In this document: positions 34,707 through 47,769 of the stretch, piece after piece
Layout of the letters: the number at the start of each line of letters is the position of its first letter
Position numbering within the stretch: the stretch's first letter is position 1
Assembly (NCBI GenBank): GCA_026419785.1
Contig: JAODTK010004665.1
Location: 62,001-126,000 of the forward strand
Reading direction: 5' to 3'
DNA length: 64,000 bases
Origin: Sclerodactyla briareus
Lineage: Eukaryota > Echinodermata > Holothuroidea > Dendrochirotida > Sclerodactylidae
Notes under the pieces: model-generated
Told to the model about the DNA's origin: nothing
Database searches by the model: none
Seen by the model: only the letters and a program-made list of their open reading frames with translations
Position numbers and translations under genes: made by a program

Positions 34707-37700
34707 ATAGATGCATCCAATATACGAGTTCAATGGACTGTTCCCCCCCAGGACCCCCCGAACAGGTTTACTCAGACAAACCCCATGTAGTTGAATATGC
34801 ACTTCCAGAAAGAAAGCGCATTGAACTGACCGCATTTTGGGCCGTCTCAAAACTGTGGAAACTGGTAAATGAATATGTAAAGAAATGATTCACTGATTAA
34901 CCCCACGTCGCTGCGAAAAGGTTTCTCGGTCCTGGGAGTTGCCCTGGAGTTAGTTGTCCAGGTTCCTCGCGGAGCCTATTGCTGTGGTTGCGGTGGAGTA
35001 AAGTGAGACAATAAGGGGTCGTTTTATATAAAGTAGCTCAACATTGGTTAGACAGTGGCGAGGGGGGGGGGGCAATCGGCCGTCCCTGGGGAGGAGTCTA
35101 AGGGGAGGGTGTCCCCTCCCCTTTGGAGATTCGCGTTCGGAGAGTGAGGATAGATGTGAAGTGGTGCTATATTCGATGCTAGATTGAACGAATATATATC
35201 CGGATTCAGACTTTTTGGTTATGTTCAAGTAAGTTGTTCATCTTGACGTGAATCTTCCTGCGTTTTCTTAATTTTATTTGCGTGAACACTTTTCCCCCCT
35301 GGTGCCGGGGTGCGTTTGCACATGGGTACACACCCTCACCACACTCCTCCCCAGGCCTACGCCCCTGGTCGTGCGGTGCTGCGGAGGGGAAGGAAAAAGT
35401 CACATGTCGTGCGACAGCGAACTGGGGCGAGAGCAAATTGATGGGGTATTCACCAGTTGCACAGTCATTGTGTTTCGAGCAGTTACTCCACCTCAATGGT
35501 TGCCGGGTAGGGGTGGGTTACGTCCGCACATCCCACACCCGGCGATCTGTGATGAATATTGGAGGGGGGATGAGGTAAGCGGTTGGCGCGGAGAGTTAAA
35601 ATCACATTTCGTTCACAGACCCTATACTGTCGAGATTGCTGGAATCGTCATTTCCCAGGCCGTACATGGCAGTAACAATATCCCCTAAATTTTTGGCAAT
35701 GAATTTCGGAATTTGAATTTCAAGAAACGTTCTTGAAGGAACTGTCGTGTTTTTATTTCCTTACAATTCGGGCCACCACATCGGTTGACGCGTTACGTAA
35801 AATAAAAATTATGGCAGTTAGCAATATAAAAATTGACAATAAATTCCCGAAAACTTCTTATCAAACCCCTATTTTTTTTTAGAGGTCTTCCGCTGGCCCA
35901 TAGAGGACCCTTCTAATTTTTGGGTTCGCAGTTGCTCGCATCTTTAACATTTGTTCGAAAATCACAACTGTCGTGAAAATGGATTTGCATTTTCGGGGAA
36001 TTTGGATTGAAAAATCGAGCTGTCAGCGGGCAAATTGGGTGGTCGTTTTTTCAGATTCGTTGCTGAAAATTTCATGTCTCATAAAGAATCGTTTTGCCCA
36101 TCTTTGCGTCCTACATGTGCTCTAACGTCACTCACGTAAACCTCACTACTGATGTGCACGGTCCCTCAGCCCTGTTATTTGTTGCATATGAAGCAGCACA
36201 TTAGGCTTGCAAATCCATGCTGTCATAAACAATAAGGTTTAGAAGTAGACCTAAATTCAAGCCATTGGTTTCGGTGCCAAGGTCATTAGAACTGGCCGTT
36301 CGAATCAAGCATTGGTGGGGGGCACCATGAATCGTGTCCCAAATCAAATTCTCCTTGTGGCAGATCCCATATATGTTCAGCGCACTTGTAGATGACACGT
36401 AAAATGGAGAAATGCCCTCAGCAATCTGACAAGTCATTGTGCATGGCCTACTGTATTAATACATGTAAGGGCAGAAATACAAGCGCGCGCAGCGCGCAGT
36501 TTTTTTGATTTTGGCCTTCTCTACATAAAATTTAGCAATCTGATTATAAACAGTTCTTTGGCCTTTGATCGTAGATTTTTTTTCCACCAGTTCACAAAAT
36601 AGGGGGGGGGGGCATTTGATATATGTCCCCCATCAACATTTGGGGGACATGTCTCCGTCCCCCCGTGATCGCCCCGCCCATGCCTCCCCCAGCCTATGCG
36701 CCTTATTCCCTAAAGCTCGTCGAATTTTTTAAAAAAATATTGGTCGAAAGGACTTGAATTCATCCATGATATATATGAATCAGAGAAAAAGGCTGTGCTG
36801 AAGCCAGTGTTAACGATGATCATGGTCGTCTCGATCATATATCATATATTACGTAACGGTATTTCGACTATCATCACAACGTGTGAATATTACCCTATCT
36901 GACATTAAGACAAGGAACCATTCACCAAAATTGGGACTTTACGTGGTAGTGACGTCCTCAGATTCTGTGCCTCATGACGGGCTTCGGTCCTTTTTAATAA
37001 AACGGTACCATTTGCAAATTATTTTCTTCCTTTTCAAGTTTATTGTGTTTTGTCTGGTCGGCATGTACCTATGCAAATACCAACGAGTGGTTATCACTAG
37101 GCTGGTTCTGTGCCGACTTCCTATTCAAATTAATATTAATTTAATCAAGACTACATGTGTCCCTGCACAGAACAGTTTGATAATCTCGTCAGTGTCCGTG
37201 TGCTTATACTAACTCCGTTCAACAGAAAGAAACATGAGGAATCTACATCGTGCTTGTGTCATTTGGAGCAGTATATTAGCATATCCACAGCTTGGAAATG
37301 CTCTCTCTGCTGAGGCGGAAGTACTGGCCTTGAAGCAGACCCCCCATACACTAAGAGACATTTCTATACATTGTCACGTCCTGATATCTGAGTTGATCGG
37401 CAAGCACTGGTAAGGATGTTTTTTGCTTGCCGCATGCCTTCAGCTGTGACATACAGTTCCATTCTGTCTTTAGTTCAGCGGAGGAAATCGAATTGTGTTG
37501 GCGAGCTTGTTGAACTCATCCTTAGAATGGTTTCTCTTCAAGTAAGATCTTCTCACAATGGTTTTATTATCCGTATTCCAGCCACAGCGCCACCAACACA
37601 GTCGCCAACAAGGGCCCGCCAAGGCCAAGGTCGACGTCTTACTTTCCCTTACTGTTTTTTTTTTTGGGGGGGGGGGACTGTTTTTTTTCCGGGGGGGGGC

Positions 37701-40300
37701 TGGTACCCCCCCATGTCCCCTTCCCCTTGTGCCCCTCCTGTCTACGCCTATGGATGGGTAAACTAGGTCGATCGGACTTGCAAATAAACAGTGGCGTCGT
37801 GCCATTGTCCAGAGGTATCATAAAATTCTGTCATAATTTAAATTAAAAAGTTATTTCCGAAATCGGAAGGTAGACTCTATATCAATGTTTCTTTGATATC
37901 GTTGCGTATTGACGCCACACACCTCAAAATTTAACCTATAGGCTATCGATATTAGTAATACCATTCGAGTAATGCCTTCGAATATTCTGCCCAACTCGCG
38001 CTTGATATTGATATCAACTATACATAGCGCCACCAACCTGACCGTCCTAAGGTCAATTACAGCTCATATGGCTACCGGCCTGGGTGGGGGTGATTGCGAC
38101 CGGCCGAGAAAATGTACGCGTGATGCATCAGAATTTTCGTAATCCACGCTGGACTGGATCCACTCTTGATATTGTATATTGTTTCGTTCCATTCATGGAA
38201 TATGTAGAAAAACAAGAAAAAAATACACGAACAGCCCTCGGGGTTTGTTCCCGAATTGCTATCCGCGGCCAAAATCGGCTTCGCGAGTTGATGCAATCGG
38301 CACACTATAAATACCAAGTTTAGGAAAATATATGTTAAGGTTTTTCAAACGAAAAAGGGTAGGAATTAGTAACGAACGTTCATAAACGCTGGTAAACGTC
38401 GGATGCAGTAGTAAAATATCACTATCACTAAATAGCACCAATCAACTTTTATTCATTACTATTGTGACCACTATATCTGTTTCCGGTCTATAATATTTTT
38501 TGTTTCATTAATTGCTCATCTAGAACAACATTTGCGATCCAAACACAAATATCATAGCTTCTCTGACAATGGTGTGATAGGGTTGAACAAATCATTTATA
38601 TCGCATCGGTCCCGAAGGGCCCGACGAGATATTGTAGTCACTTGTGGGCTATTTCGCTAATATTTACTGTTGCTAGTTGCCATAGCAACGGTTTTGCTAT
38701 GTGGTGTGTGTGTGTGTGCTTTGCGTGTCCGTCAGACTATTGATGGTTTTTCCTCGCAATGAAACAAAGTTCACATTTGCACACATTTTGATAGTCACAC
38801 AACACATTTTTTGTTCTCAGATAAGGTGGAAACTATCAAAATTGTGGAATTTAGAGGGCACAAACGAAATTTGGGGGGCATTTCTCAATTTTACGAATTT
38901 TTCACATTATTTGTCAAACTATTCCTGATTCGAGGCTGAATGATTCAAACTTGGTAACAGGTGTAAACAGGCACAAATTACAAACTTTTCCCTATGCAAT
39001 CATCCGAAATTTTGGAATTTTCGAAAATCTGTTCTGTTTTCAGTACTTCAGAAATTGAGAGGACTAATGATTCCCCCAACTTTTAGAAACAGGTACAGGG
39101 TATCAAAACAAGGGTTTCTGAATTTACAATGAAACAATAAAAAAATAATACCCTGAAATACCTAAAATATTTTTTGGGAAAACAAGCGTTTCCAGACTAT
39201 TTGATAATTTTGTTGCGATTTGCAGCAGCAGGTGAAAAACTGATTAGTTCCACATTGGCCGATGGCTCCGGTCAACCTGGGGATTGCCGTTTGTTTATTT
39301 CATTTTTTCTCAGATAAAAATGGCTATGTGGCACTCTCCCATTGGCATCTGTGATAACTTACATTAATAGATTTCCTACGCTGCGCGTAAACCAATTAAA
39401 TGCCGCTTGCGCAATTGAAGGGCCGCATTCGCATGGACATCGAGAGATAACCTGTCTACATACCCATATAAAAGCAATCAACTGCATGCCTCTAGTTTCA
39501 TCATCTCAGAGCTTGTTCACCTGCATGTTCCTTCCAGATCTCTAGGGTCATCTTCCAAGCAACAACTAAATCAATGTTCGCTCATCCACCAAGTTCATTC
39601 GCCTCTGCTTGCTCCTCACTTTTGTGTGTGGCTACACCCTTCCTGACTCTGCCGCCTGCTTTCGTTCCGACTGCAGTAAAACTTGCTTATAAGCTCAGAT
39701 GCCGGAAACCGCACAAAATCAACATTTTCCATTGTTTTCCAAAGCATTGCTCCCAGATCTTGCACTATATGACCAGAAAGCAGAGAAAACGAATGATTCC
39801 CCGACTCATTTACGATAGCCTATGTCTAGACACAGAACGAACGGAAAATCGTATTTGCTCATCTTAGCAACAAAATACATTTCTCACCAGGTTCCAATTT
39901 TACACAGAATCTGAATATCTGAGGATGGCAGCTACACTTAAAAAAGTCAACTTGATCAGACCAAACAATCTGGACTTATCGTGTCTGCAAAATTTCACTC
40001 TTTATTTCTTGTTGGACTGCGAGACCTTCACTTTCTCATGGAAAAAACCGCATTCGAGTTTATTAAGCTCTTGATCCATTTCAGAAACTAGTGGCGTTAT
40101 CGTGTTTTCATTTTATTTCAAATAGAAAAAATAACAAAAATTACAATTTCCTATCTTCCCTAAAAGAGAGACCCAAAAGAGGATTTCATAAGAAACCTAC
40201 CCATCAATTTACAAGCCGCTCTCACCTATCTGTTACTTATCGTTGCTTACAAGCATACTTTGAAGTTTGGATAAGCAACCTCCCCAATAGGCCCATTGCG
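34707..40300. other. Long stretch without recognised genes
   Basis: Both strands were read in full. Only low-complexity or repeat-like items stand out. These are a poly-G patch near 35060, a C-rich GGTGCC...CTACGCCCCTGG block near 35290-35375, and a GCGCGCGCAGCGCGC palindrome at 36484-36498. There is also a G run at 36602-36612 with a TGGGGGACAT inverted pair around 36625-36655, a T8-11/G9-13 block at 37657-37700, and a short (GT)n at 38703-38718. No motif of a known protein family was seen. Confidence 0.4.
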
Positions 40301-40304
40301 AAAC

Positions 40305-40487
40305 ACACACAAACATACGTGCGCGCATCCACACACAACACACACACACAACACAACACACAAATACACCAACCACAACACAACCACCCACACACCACAC
40401 ATACACCCACACACAGCATACACACCACACACACCAACAACACACGCACACACACAACGCGCGCCGCGCACACACACCACACACCAT
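40305..40487 (+). repeat. (CA)n-rich tract
   Basis: ACACACA, CACAAC and CACCACAC words dominate about 180 bp. Open frames here (Thr/His-rich on plus, Val/Cys-rich on minus) arise from the repeat and are rejected as genes. Confidence 0.9.
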
Positions 40488-40963
40488 TTGTTTAAATGTC
40501 TATACTATCGAATTTCCCAAATTGTACCACAATTCGCCTCGATTATTCTACTATTTTAGGTGTAAGGAGTTGAGGAAAACCGCAGACGAAATTATATTAG
40601 AGAGGCTAAATAATGAATAAAGGAAGAACTGAATGCCGTCAGTCAGAACTTCTTAGAATTTAGATGATGGTTACTAGTGCAGAAGGCGAAGGCAGTGCCG
40701 TTTATATAATTGCCTAGAGCTTTTGCACCAAGGTATTCCCTCATGAGCGGCTCTCACTAAGATGATTGAAAGGGAATATATGCTGAATTTAATTAGGTGC
40801 TTAAGCAATGTTTTTCGCAACCGTTCCCCGTTCCCACCGTTCAAAGTCGATGGTATTTCTTTCAGGTGTTCTAAGCCGTGTCTAGGACTCTAGCTAACAC
40901 TGAGATTTGTACAAGCGGTAAGGTTGCTAGATTCCTTATAAAATATCTGAATTTAATGAATAA

Positions 40964-42317
40964 AGCCGTGTTTCCATGGTGTCCCGTAATTGGATACTGC
41001 TCTACGTAATGCGGCAATGCCGGAGGCGTATTGAACCTCGTATTGCTTTTTCCATGTACGCGTAATGATCCTGCGAATGGACGTCCGGGATGAGAATAAA
41101 GAGCCAGCTTCCAAAAGGACAAAATGTAATCCAAGTGCAGGAGAGAATTGGAAGATGCGGATTTGTTAATAGCAAATGGGTTTGGGGTAATATTTACTTG
41201 AAAAGAAGGGGGAAGAAAGCACAATTTGTGGATCCGTGACATATTGCAACAAAAGAAACAATGTGGGCCACCCCCACCCCGTCCGGGAACTAGACTCAAC
41301 AAAATTTCAACAGTATTTCCGCATGAGCAGGAGCATTCCAGTAGTTTTTGAAAAAAATATGATATACTTGCGAGCACAGACCGTATACTATGCCTCATAG
41401 TCAGCTTCGAATCCCTCACCAGGGACCCGGACAGCAATTCTTCTTTAGCGGTGGGGGTACTCACAAGCAGACGGCACTTAAAAGTGCCTACCCCTCTTTT
41501 CCCCTGCTGTTCACTCCCTCGGCTGAGCGACCAGCGTAAAGGCAACAGGTAACATTATAAAAATCTTTGGTATGACCCGACGGGATGCCGAACCCTGTCA
41601 CTGGGTTCGCAATCTTACCAAACTAAACCTCAAGGGAGTCTATCTCTCGGACAGACTGGTAATGGCCTGAGAATATTAAGATATACACATTGAACAAAAT
41701 TTATAAGTACAAAATCAACATGAATACCATATAAAAATGTTCTTCATATCGTTTCAACATCATGCCCGAAGGACAAGAGGTTCAGAGTAATGTAGCCAAC
41801 GGTGAAAACTCAGCTTTTTAGGTTTTACCCAAACTATTTTGAAATAAACGTAAATTAAGACGTATAAACGTAGTACATGGAAAAGGAAGACTTTTTTCTG
41901 TTTCGTAATCAACAAATGACGATGTAGATATGGAATACCAACCCACAATGCCAAAAACAAGGACTGACTTCAGGAATGTTTACCAATAGTAAACTCATCT
42001 CTGTCAGTCAGTTTCAACCTAAACTAGTGTCCACGCTCCAACAACACAGGGTAAAAAACGATGAACAACAAACTGGAAAAAGAGAACAATTCAAGAAGAT
42101 TGTAGGCAATAGCCTAACTACGTGTTAAAATCATAGGTAAGAAGCCATAAAGAGTAGGGAATTCCCGCTGAGCTGCGCGTAATGCGTATTTCGGACGCTA
42201 CATGTAGCGTTCGGGTGAATAAGCATCACGCAATACGGCACATGGAAAAACACTATGGTGAAATACACACTAATCGTTGTTACGCACACGGCCTTACGGA
42301 CACACGGAAACAGAGCT
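40964..42317. mobile_element. Inverted-repeat DNA element, 1.35 kb, non-autonomous
   Basis: The left end AGCCGTGTTTCCATGGTGTCC pairs with the right end, whose reverse complement reads AGCTCTGTTTCCGTGTGTCC. Inside both ends are CCGTAA, CGTAATGCG-like and CATGTACGCGTAATG-like or CATGTGCCGTATTGC words in mirrored order. A perfect 14-bp palindrome, CGCTACATGTAGCG, lies near 42198-42211. Flanking triplets are TAA (left) and TAC (right), too weak to call a target duplication. GTTTCC-type ends and a possible TWA duplication would fit PIF/Harbinger, but that is a guess. A 224-codon minus-strand frame (40871-41545) starts inside and runs past the left end; it matches nothing I know. Confidence 0.55.
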
Positions 42318-42524
42318 TACTTATATAATAGAAAGCAACTCAATAAACGTGGCAACGTTTGCATTTGCAAAAACCGATTTCAAATGAAAAATAAATAAAT
42401 CATTCTCCCGGGTCCTTTCACACAATTCTGGATTTTCAGCATTTAAATTTTGGGGAAAACCGGGTAGGGAACCGACTAAGAAGAAAATGAAAAAGTGGAT
42501 ACAGTCAAGGAAGAGTTTTGGCAT

Positions 42525-43560
42525 TAAGGGGAATGCCCCTTAAGTGGCTCCGTCAGTGGCTTCCATGATGAGGAACAACGGTTGTCACGATAGGAGCGTT
42601 CCTTGGCCACAGGTATTAGTGGCGTTCACCAAGGATCGGTTCTTCGGTAATTTCCTGGCGTATATTGCGATTCTTGAAGATTCGGTTGATTCCAGAGTTA
42701 AGAAAAGTTTGCGGGACGATGCCAAGTCGTAGCGGGAGGCTGCTCGGACCGAGAGGGTGAAATTGTGAGAGGGGAAATTGATATAATCTCCCAATGGCCT
42801 TTCGATTGGCCAATGTTTTTCAATGTCGCTAAGTGCAAAGTTTACATGTTGGCTCCACAATCGCAATCGCAAGTTAATGGTTATTTTTTTTTTTATCTCC
42901 TCTAAAACTCTCTAAGCAGTGTGAGAAAGCTGCGAGGAAAGCTAATTGATTATTAGACGTCCGCAGCTTCAGTTCCGTGTAGAGATTTTTGTCAGGCTGT
43001 TCAAGCAAGTGCTGAGACCTCACCTGGAGTATTCTGCTAATATGGAGTCCGACTTCTCAAAAGATAAGAGGTAACTGAAAACATTTAGCGGAGGTAACCA
43101 GAACAATTCACTGTCTTAGAGATTTACCTACGGGAAGATTAAGGGTCTCGGTCTAACTTCGAATGGAGTGAGACGAATCGAGGTGATTTGATCCGGTTTG
43201 TTCTGTAAATGTTAATAGATTGAATGGACTGTTCTTGCACTATTTCTTTGAGTTTTCCAATGTTACTATCAATAGGAGTCATTGACTCAAGCTTCGTGGC
43301 GAACGCTGTAGATTGGAATTCGGTAAAATTATTTTCTTATCGCAGAGGCGTTAGTATGAGTGAATGCCTTCCTGAAGATGTTGTTCTGGCTAAGAGAGTG
43401 GAATGCGTTAAAGAAACAGTCTTTATTTATTTTTGCGAGAATGTGGGCGGATTATTGAGGCATTCGGGTCAAATTATCTCTCTTGGGATGTTATATGGCT
43501 CCAGGCTTTTCCATGCAATTTCGTCCTTCCTGACCCTATTTCACTAAACTAAACTGACTC
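42525..43560 (+). pseudogene. CR1/L2-like LINE reverse transcriptase, 5'-truncated and broken
   Basis: It starts inside the reverse transcriptase: SGVHQGSVL at about 42618, a frame change, then AYIAILEDSVDSRVKK and RDDAK near 42655-42730, matching the YIND...DSVDSKVK-FADD region. MFFNVAKCKV follows at about 42812. Then come QCEKAA and LRPHLEY (about 43005), DLPTGRLRVSV-like and RGDLIRF. The typical end of CR1/L2-type proteins follows, WN-LPEDVVLAKSVEC at about 43350-43410. The FADD box reads LRDD here. Stops and shifts occur roughly every 50-150 bp. It lies about 200 bp beyond the 1.35-kb inverted-repeat element. Confidence 0.75.
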
Positions 43561-43639
43561 CATGCCATACGAACTTTAAGTTACGGAGTAAGAGGCCTTT
43601 GATTTTTTTTTTTTTGTGCATGTGTAGTGCGCCAAAAAA

Positions 43640-44060
43640 GCGGAGAAAGCATCCCATCATGCAATAATTAATATGTCATACTTGCACAACCCTTGCACAT
43701 ATTCTTTGTTTTTCTAGAAATGTATTGTTCCATTGGAAAATATTAGTCTATGAGAGAGGGAGTGCTATAATGGGCTTGTAAGTGCATGATATGTATTTGG
43801 TGGAGAAGGACAGAACTTCTGCGGAAGATGTTGAGGGGTTAATTAGCCCGATGAAGGCAATGTAAGACATGACATAATATCTGTGTGTTCGACTGGCTGA
43901 CGTCCAGCGTTTTTGTGCAAACAGCATCACATCACATTTCTCTGCCAATGGGCCAAGCTTTGAAGGCAAATATCTCCACCCGAAAGAAAGAACAATCGTA
44001 TTGTGAGGTTCGCATCAGATTTCCAAACAATCCTACACTTGGTGCTAACTGCGCTTATAC
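43640..44060 (-). repeat. Interspersed repeat family R1, copy 4 (partial)
   Basis: On the minus strand it carries TATTTGCCTTCAAAGCTTGGCCCATTGGCAGAGAAA, ACTAATATTTTCCAATGGAAC, GGTTGTGCAAGTATGACAT and ATTATTGCATGATGGGATG, in the order seen in the other R1 copies. The middle portion is more diverged. Words over 20 bases are shown split by context only; the match was read by eye. Confidence 0.6.
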
Positions 44061-45035
44061 TGTGTAAACTTTTTGTGGAAGCGGAATCATCCTGTCTGCC
44101 TGAGTGCGCAAAGTGCCTATGTGTGCGTATTGGCGTACGTCATGGAAATTACTACCGCACAACATGGCGTTACGCATTAGATGTAGTGTATAAGCCACAA
44201 TCTAATCTGAAAACATCTGTTTTGAAAGACAGCCCTTCATGGCCGCTCTTGCATGATTTAGACACCTGTATGACTTCCTGGCAGCTGTACATGTTGCCCT
44301 CGCGGAGAATCACACACATGGAAAAGACTGTAGACTAGATCTAACATTCGAAGTTTTGGTATGACCGCCCGAAAATTAAACGTTGCACAAGTTTTGGTAA
44401 GTACACGAAGCAATTTTCATACCCCTAATGATATTTATTCCTTCTCTTATCTTGGTTGTGTCCTACGAGTAAAGCCTTAGTGAGCAAACACTCCGTCGGA
44501 GATTAGCCCGCGACCCTATGGCTGCATAGACCATTCTACACGGTCGGCTGTCATGTTGGGTGGTCAGGCATTACATCACATCAGTATGCTGTAACTGGGG
44601 CAATTAAAAATATACCGGCTACTAATCCGCACCTGCAAGAAAACGAAAAAACGAAGTAAGGCAACTGAAATCAATCGAATGTCCATAACATTTGGACCAT
44701 ATACCAATATACTCCAGGACAAAAACAAAACAAACAAGCAAAACAAACAAAACAAAGACAACGATGACTTCGGGGTCTTGACTTACAAGTGTACTGCCTA
44801 ACAGGTTCCAATCCGGTGTTATTACAGGTTAACAGGAAAAATGACTTGCCACATCGAATCAGCGGACTGGCGGGAGAGAAAAGAAGAGAATTCTAGTGAC
44901 TGAAGTCCCAACATCACCAACCACTTACATTAATACCCAGGACGAAAACAAGGGAAAGCGAACAGAGAAACACTACCGCAGTAAAGCTGACATCGTTCGT
45001 CGTAATTATTTCCATCTTCAATCAGATAAATGATA
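44061..45035. other. No gene recognised
   Basis: A frame near 44003-44338 starts with a signal-peptide-like hydrophobic stretch. However, its beginning lies inside R1 copy 4 and the rest matches nothing known. No other structure was seen. Confidence 0.4.
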
Positions 45036-45039
45036 TTAG

Positions 45040-45076
45040 GGCGGGGGGGGGGGGGGCGGGGGGCGGGGGGGGGGGT
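45040..45076. repeat. Poly-G tract
   Basis: G runs interrupted by two or three C bases. Confidence 0.9.
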
Positions 45077-45155
45077 GTTCAAGCACTAACATTAAAGGAT
45101 TGGTTCTGAATATGATATCCGAGCCTAACTACTACCGAGCATAAACTAGACGAAA

Positions 45156-45262
45156 TCATAATAATAATCATTAATAATAATAATAATAATATAATAAAAA
45201 TAAAATAATAATATACTAATAATAATAATAATAAGAAAATAATTTAATAATAATAATAACAT
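45156..45262 (+). repeat. (TAA)n microsatellite, left flank of the Dong-like element
   Basis: AATAATAAT units over about 100 bp with interruptions (AATATAATAAAAATAAAATAAT). It ends directly at the first recognisable codons of the retrotransposon at about 45263. The same unit reappears at the other end, at 47233-47264. Confidence 0.9.
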
Positions 45263-45264
45263 GC

Positions 45265-47228
45265 CGTCGGCGGAACGAAAGAGTTAGGCCAGAGAGCATA
45301 GGGAGAACCAAGACCAGCTCATCATTGACAAGGCCGCGTGGCCAGGACCGAGAATCGCCGCTCGAATCTAGCAGTTAGCGTGGATCAACGACCAAAAGAC
45401 CTACGAATTCGTACCCACACTATGGATAATCAGACGATTGAAAATGCACAAGAAAGACCAGAAGGTATGCACTCTGAATCAACAGTTCCAGCGAAATGAT
45501 TTATAAACTCAGAGGCAAGGGGCAACCACCTGGCCCAGATCCCAATAAGACGTTGGGATCTCCCAAGGGGACGCCTTGTCACCGCTACTGTTCTGTGTGG
45601 CACTCAACCCCCTCACCCCCCCCCGCCACATACTGGAACATCACAACGAGGTACACTCTAAAGTCAGGTCACACAATCAACCACCTGCCTGTCAGGCGAT
45701 GACATGAAGCTCTATGGGAAGAATGAGCAGGACAGCGACTCCTCAATGATCCACTACAGTACAAATCTTCAGTGATTATATCGGAATGCAGTTCGGCCGC
45801 GAGAGTGCGGCCGACTGATTGCCATAGAAGGAGGGTGCGGACTATACACACAAGGGCCGTGCTGAAACATCGGCGAATTCTGACGTCGACGTAACAAAGG
45901 GTAAAGATACCTTGTAATCTACAGGGCATGGAGAACCTCCAAAGGACCAAGTGAAGGCCAATGCCACCAAGACCTACACCAAGAGAGTGCGACAGTCCTG
46001 AAGACAAGCTAAATGGGCAAAATAAAATCCCAAGCCCTGGAGCTATGCCATGCCGGTGCTGAGCTACACCGCAGGAATATTACACTGGACACAAAGCGAG
46101 GTGGCGGAGCCGATTGAAAAACTCGCAACTCTTCATATAAAAACCCGGTGGGCTCCATCAAGAAAGCTGACATCTACAGGACCTCTACTTACCGAGCGTA
46201 GGGGTGGCAGGGGTCTAAAGGAAGCGGAGGCACGATAATTGAGGAACGTGCGGGGCTCATCGCAGTACCTGCCAATGAAGAAAAAGGAAGAACATCTTAA
46301 TGGAAGCTGCATGGCAATCCGGGAACCAACGAGAGAAAAGGTTAAATGGAAGCAGAATGACACAGCAAAATATGAGGGAGAATGGTTGAGAGGAACAAGC
46401 CCATCACGGCCAATATCCTCGGCAATGAAAGGAGGTTACCCACCAGTAAGGCATACATGTGGGTCCGGCACAGGCCTGAAAATCGAGACAGAGGCGCTCA
46501 TCACAGCGGCACCAAGACCAGGCACTGAATACGAAGAACCACCTAAACCTCGTATAATGAGAGCGTCGACCGACAGCAAGTGCAGAATGTATGCAACAGT
46601 GCAGATTGAGACAGTAAACCACCTCATATCGGGTTGTCAGAAGCTAGCCGGACAGAGTATCTGAAGGGACACAACAGCGTAGCAGCAGCTTTACACTGGT
46701 CCATATGCAATCACCATTATACCAGCTGCTACACACCCACGGCTACACAGACCAGACGCAATTCGGGAGAAGACAGAAACAACCAAAATAATTGGGACAG
46801 ATAGGATCATCACAACAAGAAGACCTGACATCATACGTAAAGACACGCAGGAGAGGGGAGGAGAAAAGAGCAAAAGTAATAGAGGTGGTGATCCAGTGGA
46901 CATGAACATCGCAAGTAAAGAACCAAGAGAAAGAAGACCATGAAGTACCAAGACCTGAAGTTGGCGATTCAAAGGCTGTGGGATGTGAAGGCAGAGGTGG
47001 TTCTAGTGGTGATCGGTGCGCGCGGCGCACGTGAGCTCCAAACCTGGATGGCCACTGCTAAGAATTCAGCAAAGCCCAACTGAGCAGTGGTCCAACAAGC
47101 TCTCCTCGGAAGTGCCCACATCATCAGGAGAGTCTTAGACCTCCCAGAATCGGGGGGTAGGAGTCCGACGGTACGGACAGTGATATATTGTAAATTACAT
47201 TCCAACAGGAAAAAAAGTTGTGGAAGTA
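45265..47228 (+). pseudogene. R4/Dong-like (R2-superfamily) retrotransposon: RT plus restriction-like endonuclease
   Basis: A site-specific type of non-LTR element that encodes one protein with RT and a C-terminal nuclease. It is 5'-truncated: QDQLIIDKA at 45311, LAWINDQKTYEFVP at about 45376, GISQGDALSPLLFC at 45555 and GDDMKLYGKNE at 45695. ALELCHAGAELHRR follows (about 46037), then YRA-GWQGSKG, and a CCHC-type knuckle starting at Cys 46581 with HLISGC near 46618. The nuclease has PDII at 46824 and KVIEVVIP-DMN at about 46870, then KYQDLKLAIQRLWDVKA and VVIGARGA. The last recognisable words are HIIRRVLDLPESG at about 47118. Many shifts and stops occur, and the second Cys of the knuckle reads Tyr. 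It is flanked by (TAA)n on both sides. Confidence 0.82.
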
Positions 47229-47229
47229 A

Positions 47230-47266
47230 AAATACAATATAATAATAATTAATAATAACAATAAGG
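47230..47266 (+). repeat. (TAA)n tract, right flank of the Dong-like element
   Basis: ATAATAATAATTAATAATAAC follows the element's 3' untranslated end. The same unit and strand as the left flank supports insertion into a (TAA)n target, or a (TAA)-rich element tail. Confidence 0.85.
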
Positions 47267-47769
47267 GAGGGGGAGGAGGATGCCTGGATATACAAGCAGG
47301 AGCCTAAGGACGGGACCGGGTTTCTCTGATTTCTCCAACAGTTCACTAGATTTAGTCTCAAGGATTGTGGATTCTAAGATATGTCAGGGCCTCAGGAAGT
47401 CATTTAAACTCGATAAATTAGTAGAATTGCCGAGAGGAAGGCCAGTAGGCAATTAAAAAACAAGGCAAAGTATGATGCTCAGAAGACGGCGTAGCACGCG
47501 ACAGCCTACTGTTGGACAACGTTACACTTTATCTAGTTTCACGAAAGTTAGATAGAGTAACTGAAAGTGATACGGGAGATCACATTGAGCCAACATCGAT
47601 CCATATGACGGTCCCAGTTTCGCGAATAGTTGTAGTTCGGGAAGACACAGCACAGTGAAAGGGCAGCAGAAGCCGAACCAGCAGCTCGAAAGAGGCCTTC
47701 AGGTACTTCAAATCCCTCTCTCTTCGCGGGGATTTTGAACGCGCAATGTCAAGCTAGAGAAGAGTCTGG

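Noticed and set aside
40230..40490. Cys/Val-rich and Thr/His-rich frames
   Set aside because: Produced by the (CA)n tract.
40871..41545. 224-codon minus-strand open frame, the longest in the window
   Set aside because: No recognisable domain. It crosses the border of an inverted-repeat element and has no coding-like bias by eye, so it is treated as chance unless conserved in other copies.
44003..44338. Frame with a signal-peptide-like start
   Set aside because: Its beginning overlaps repeat R1 copy 4 and the remainder matches nothing known.
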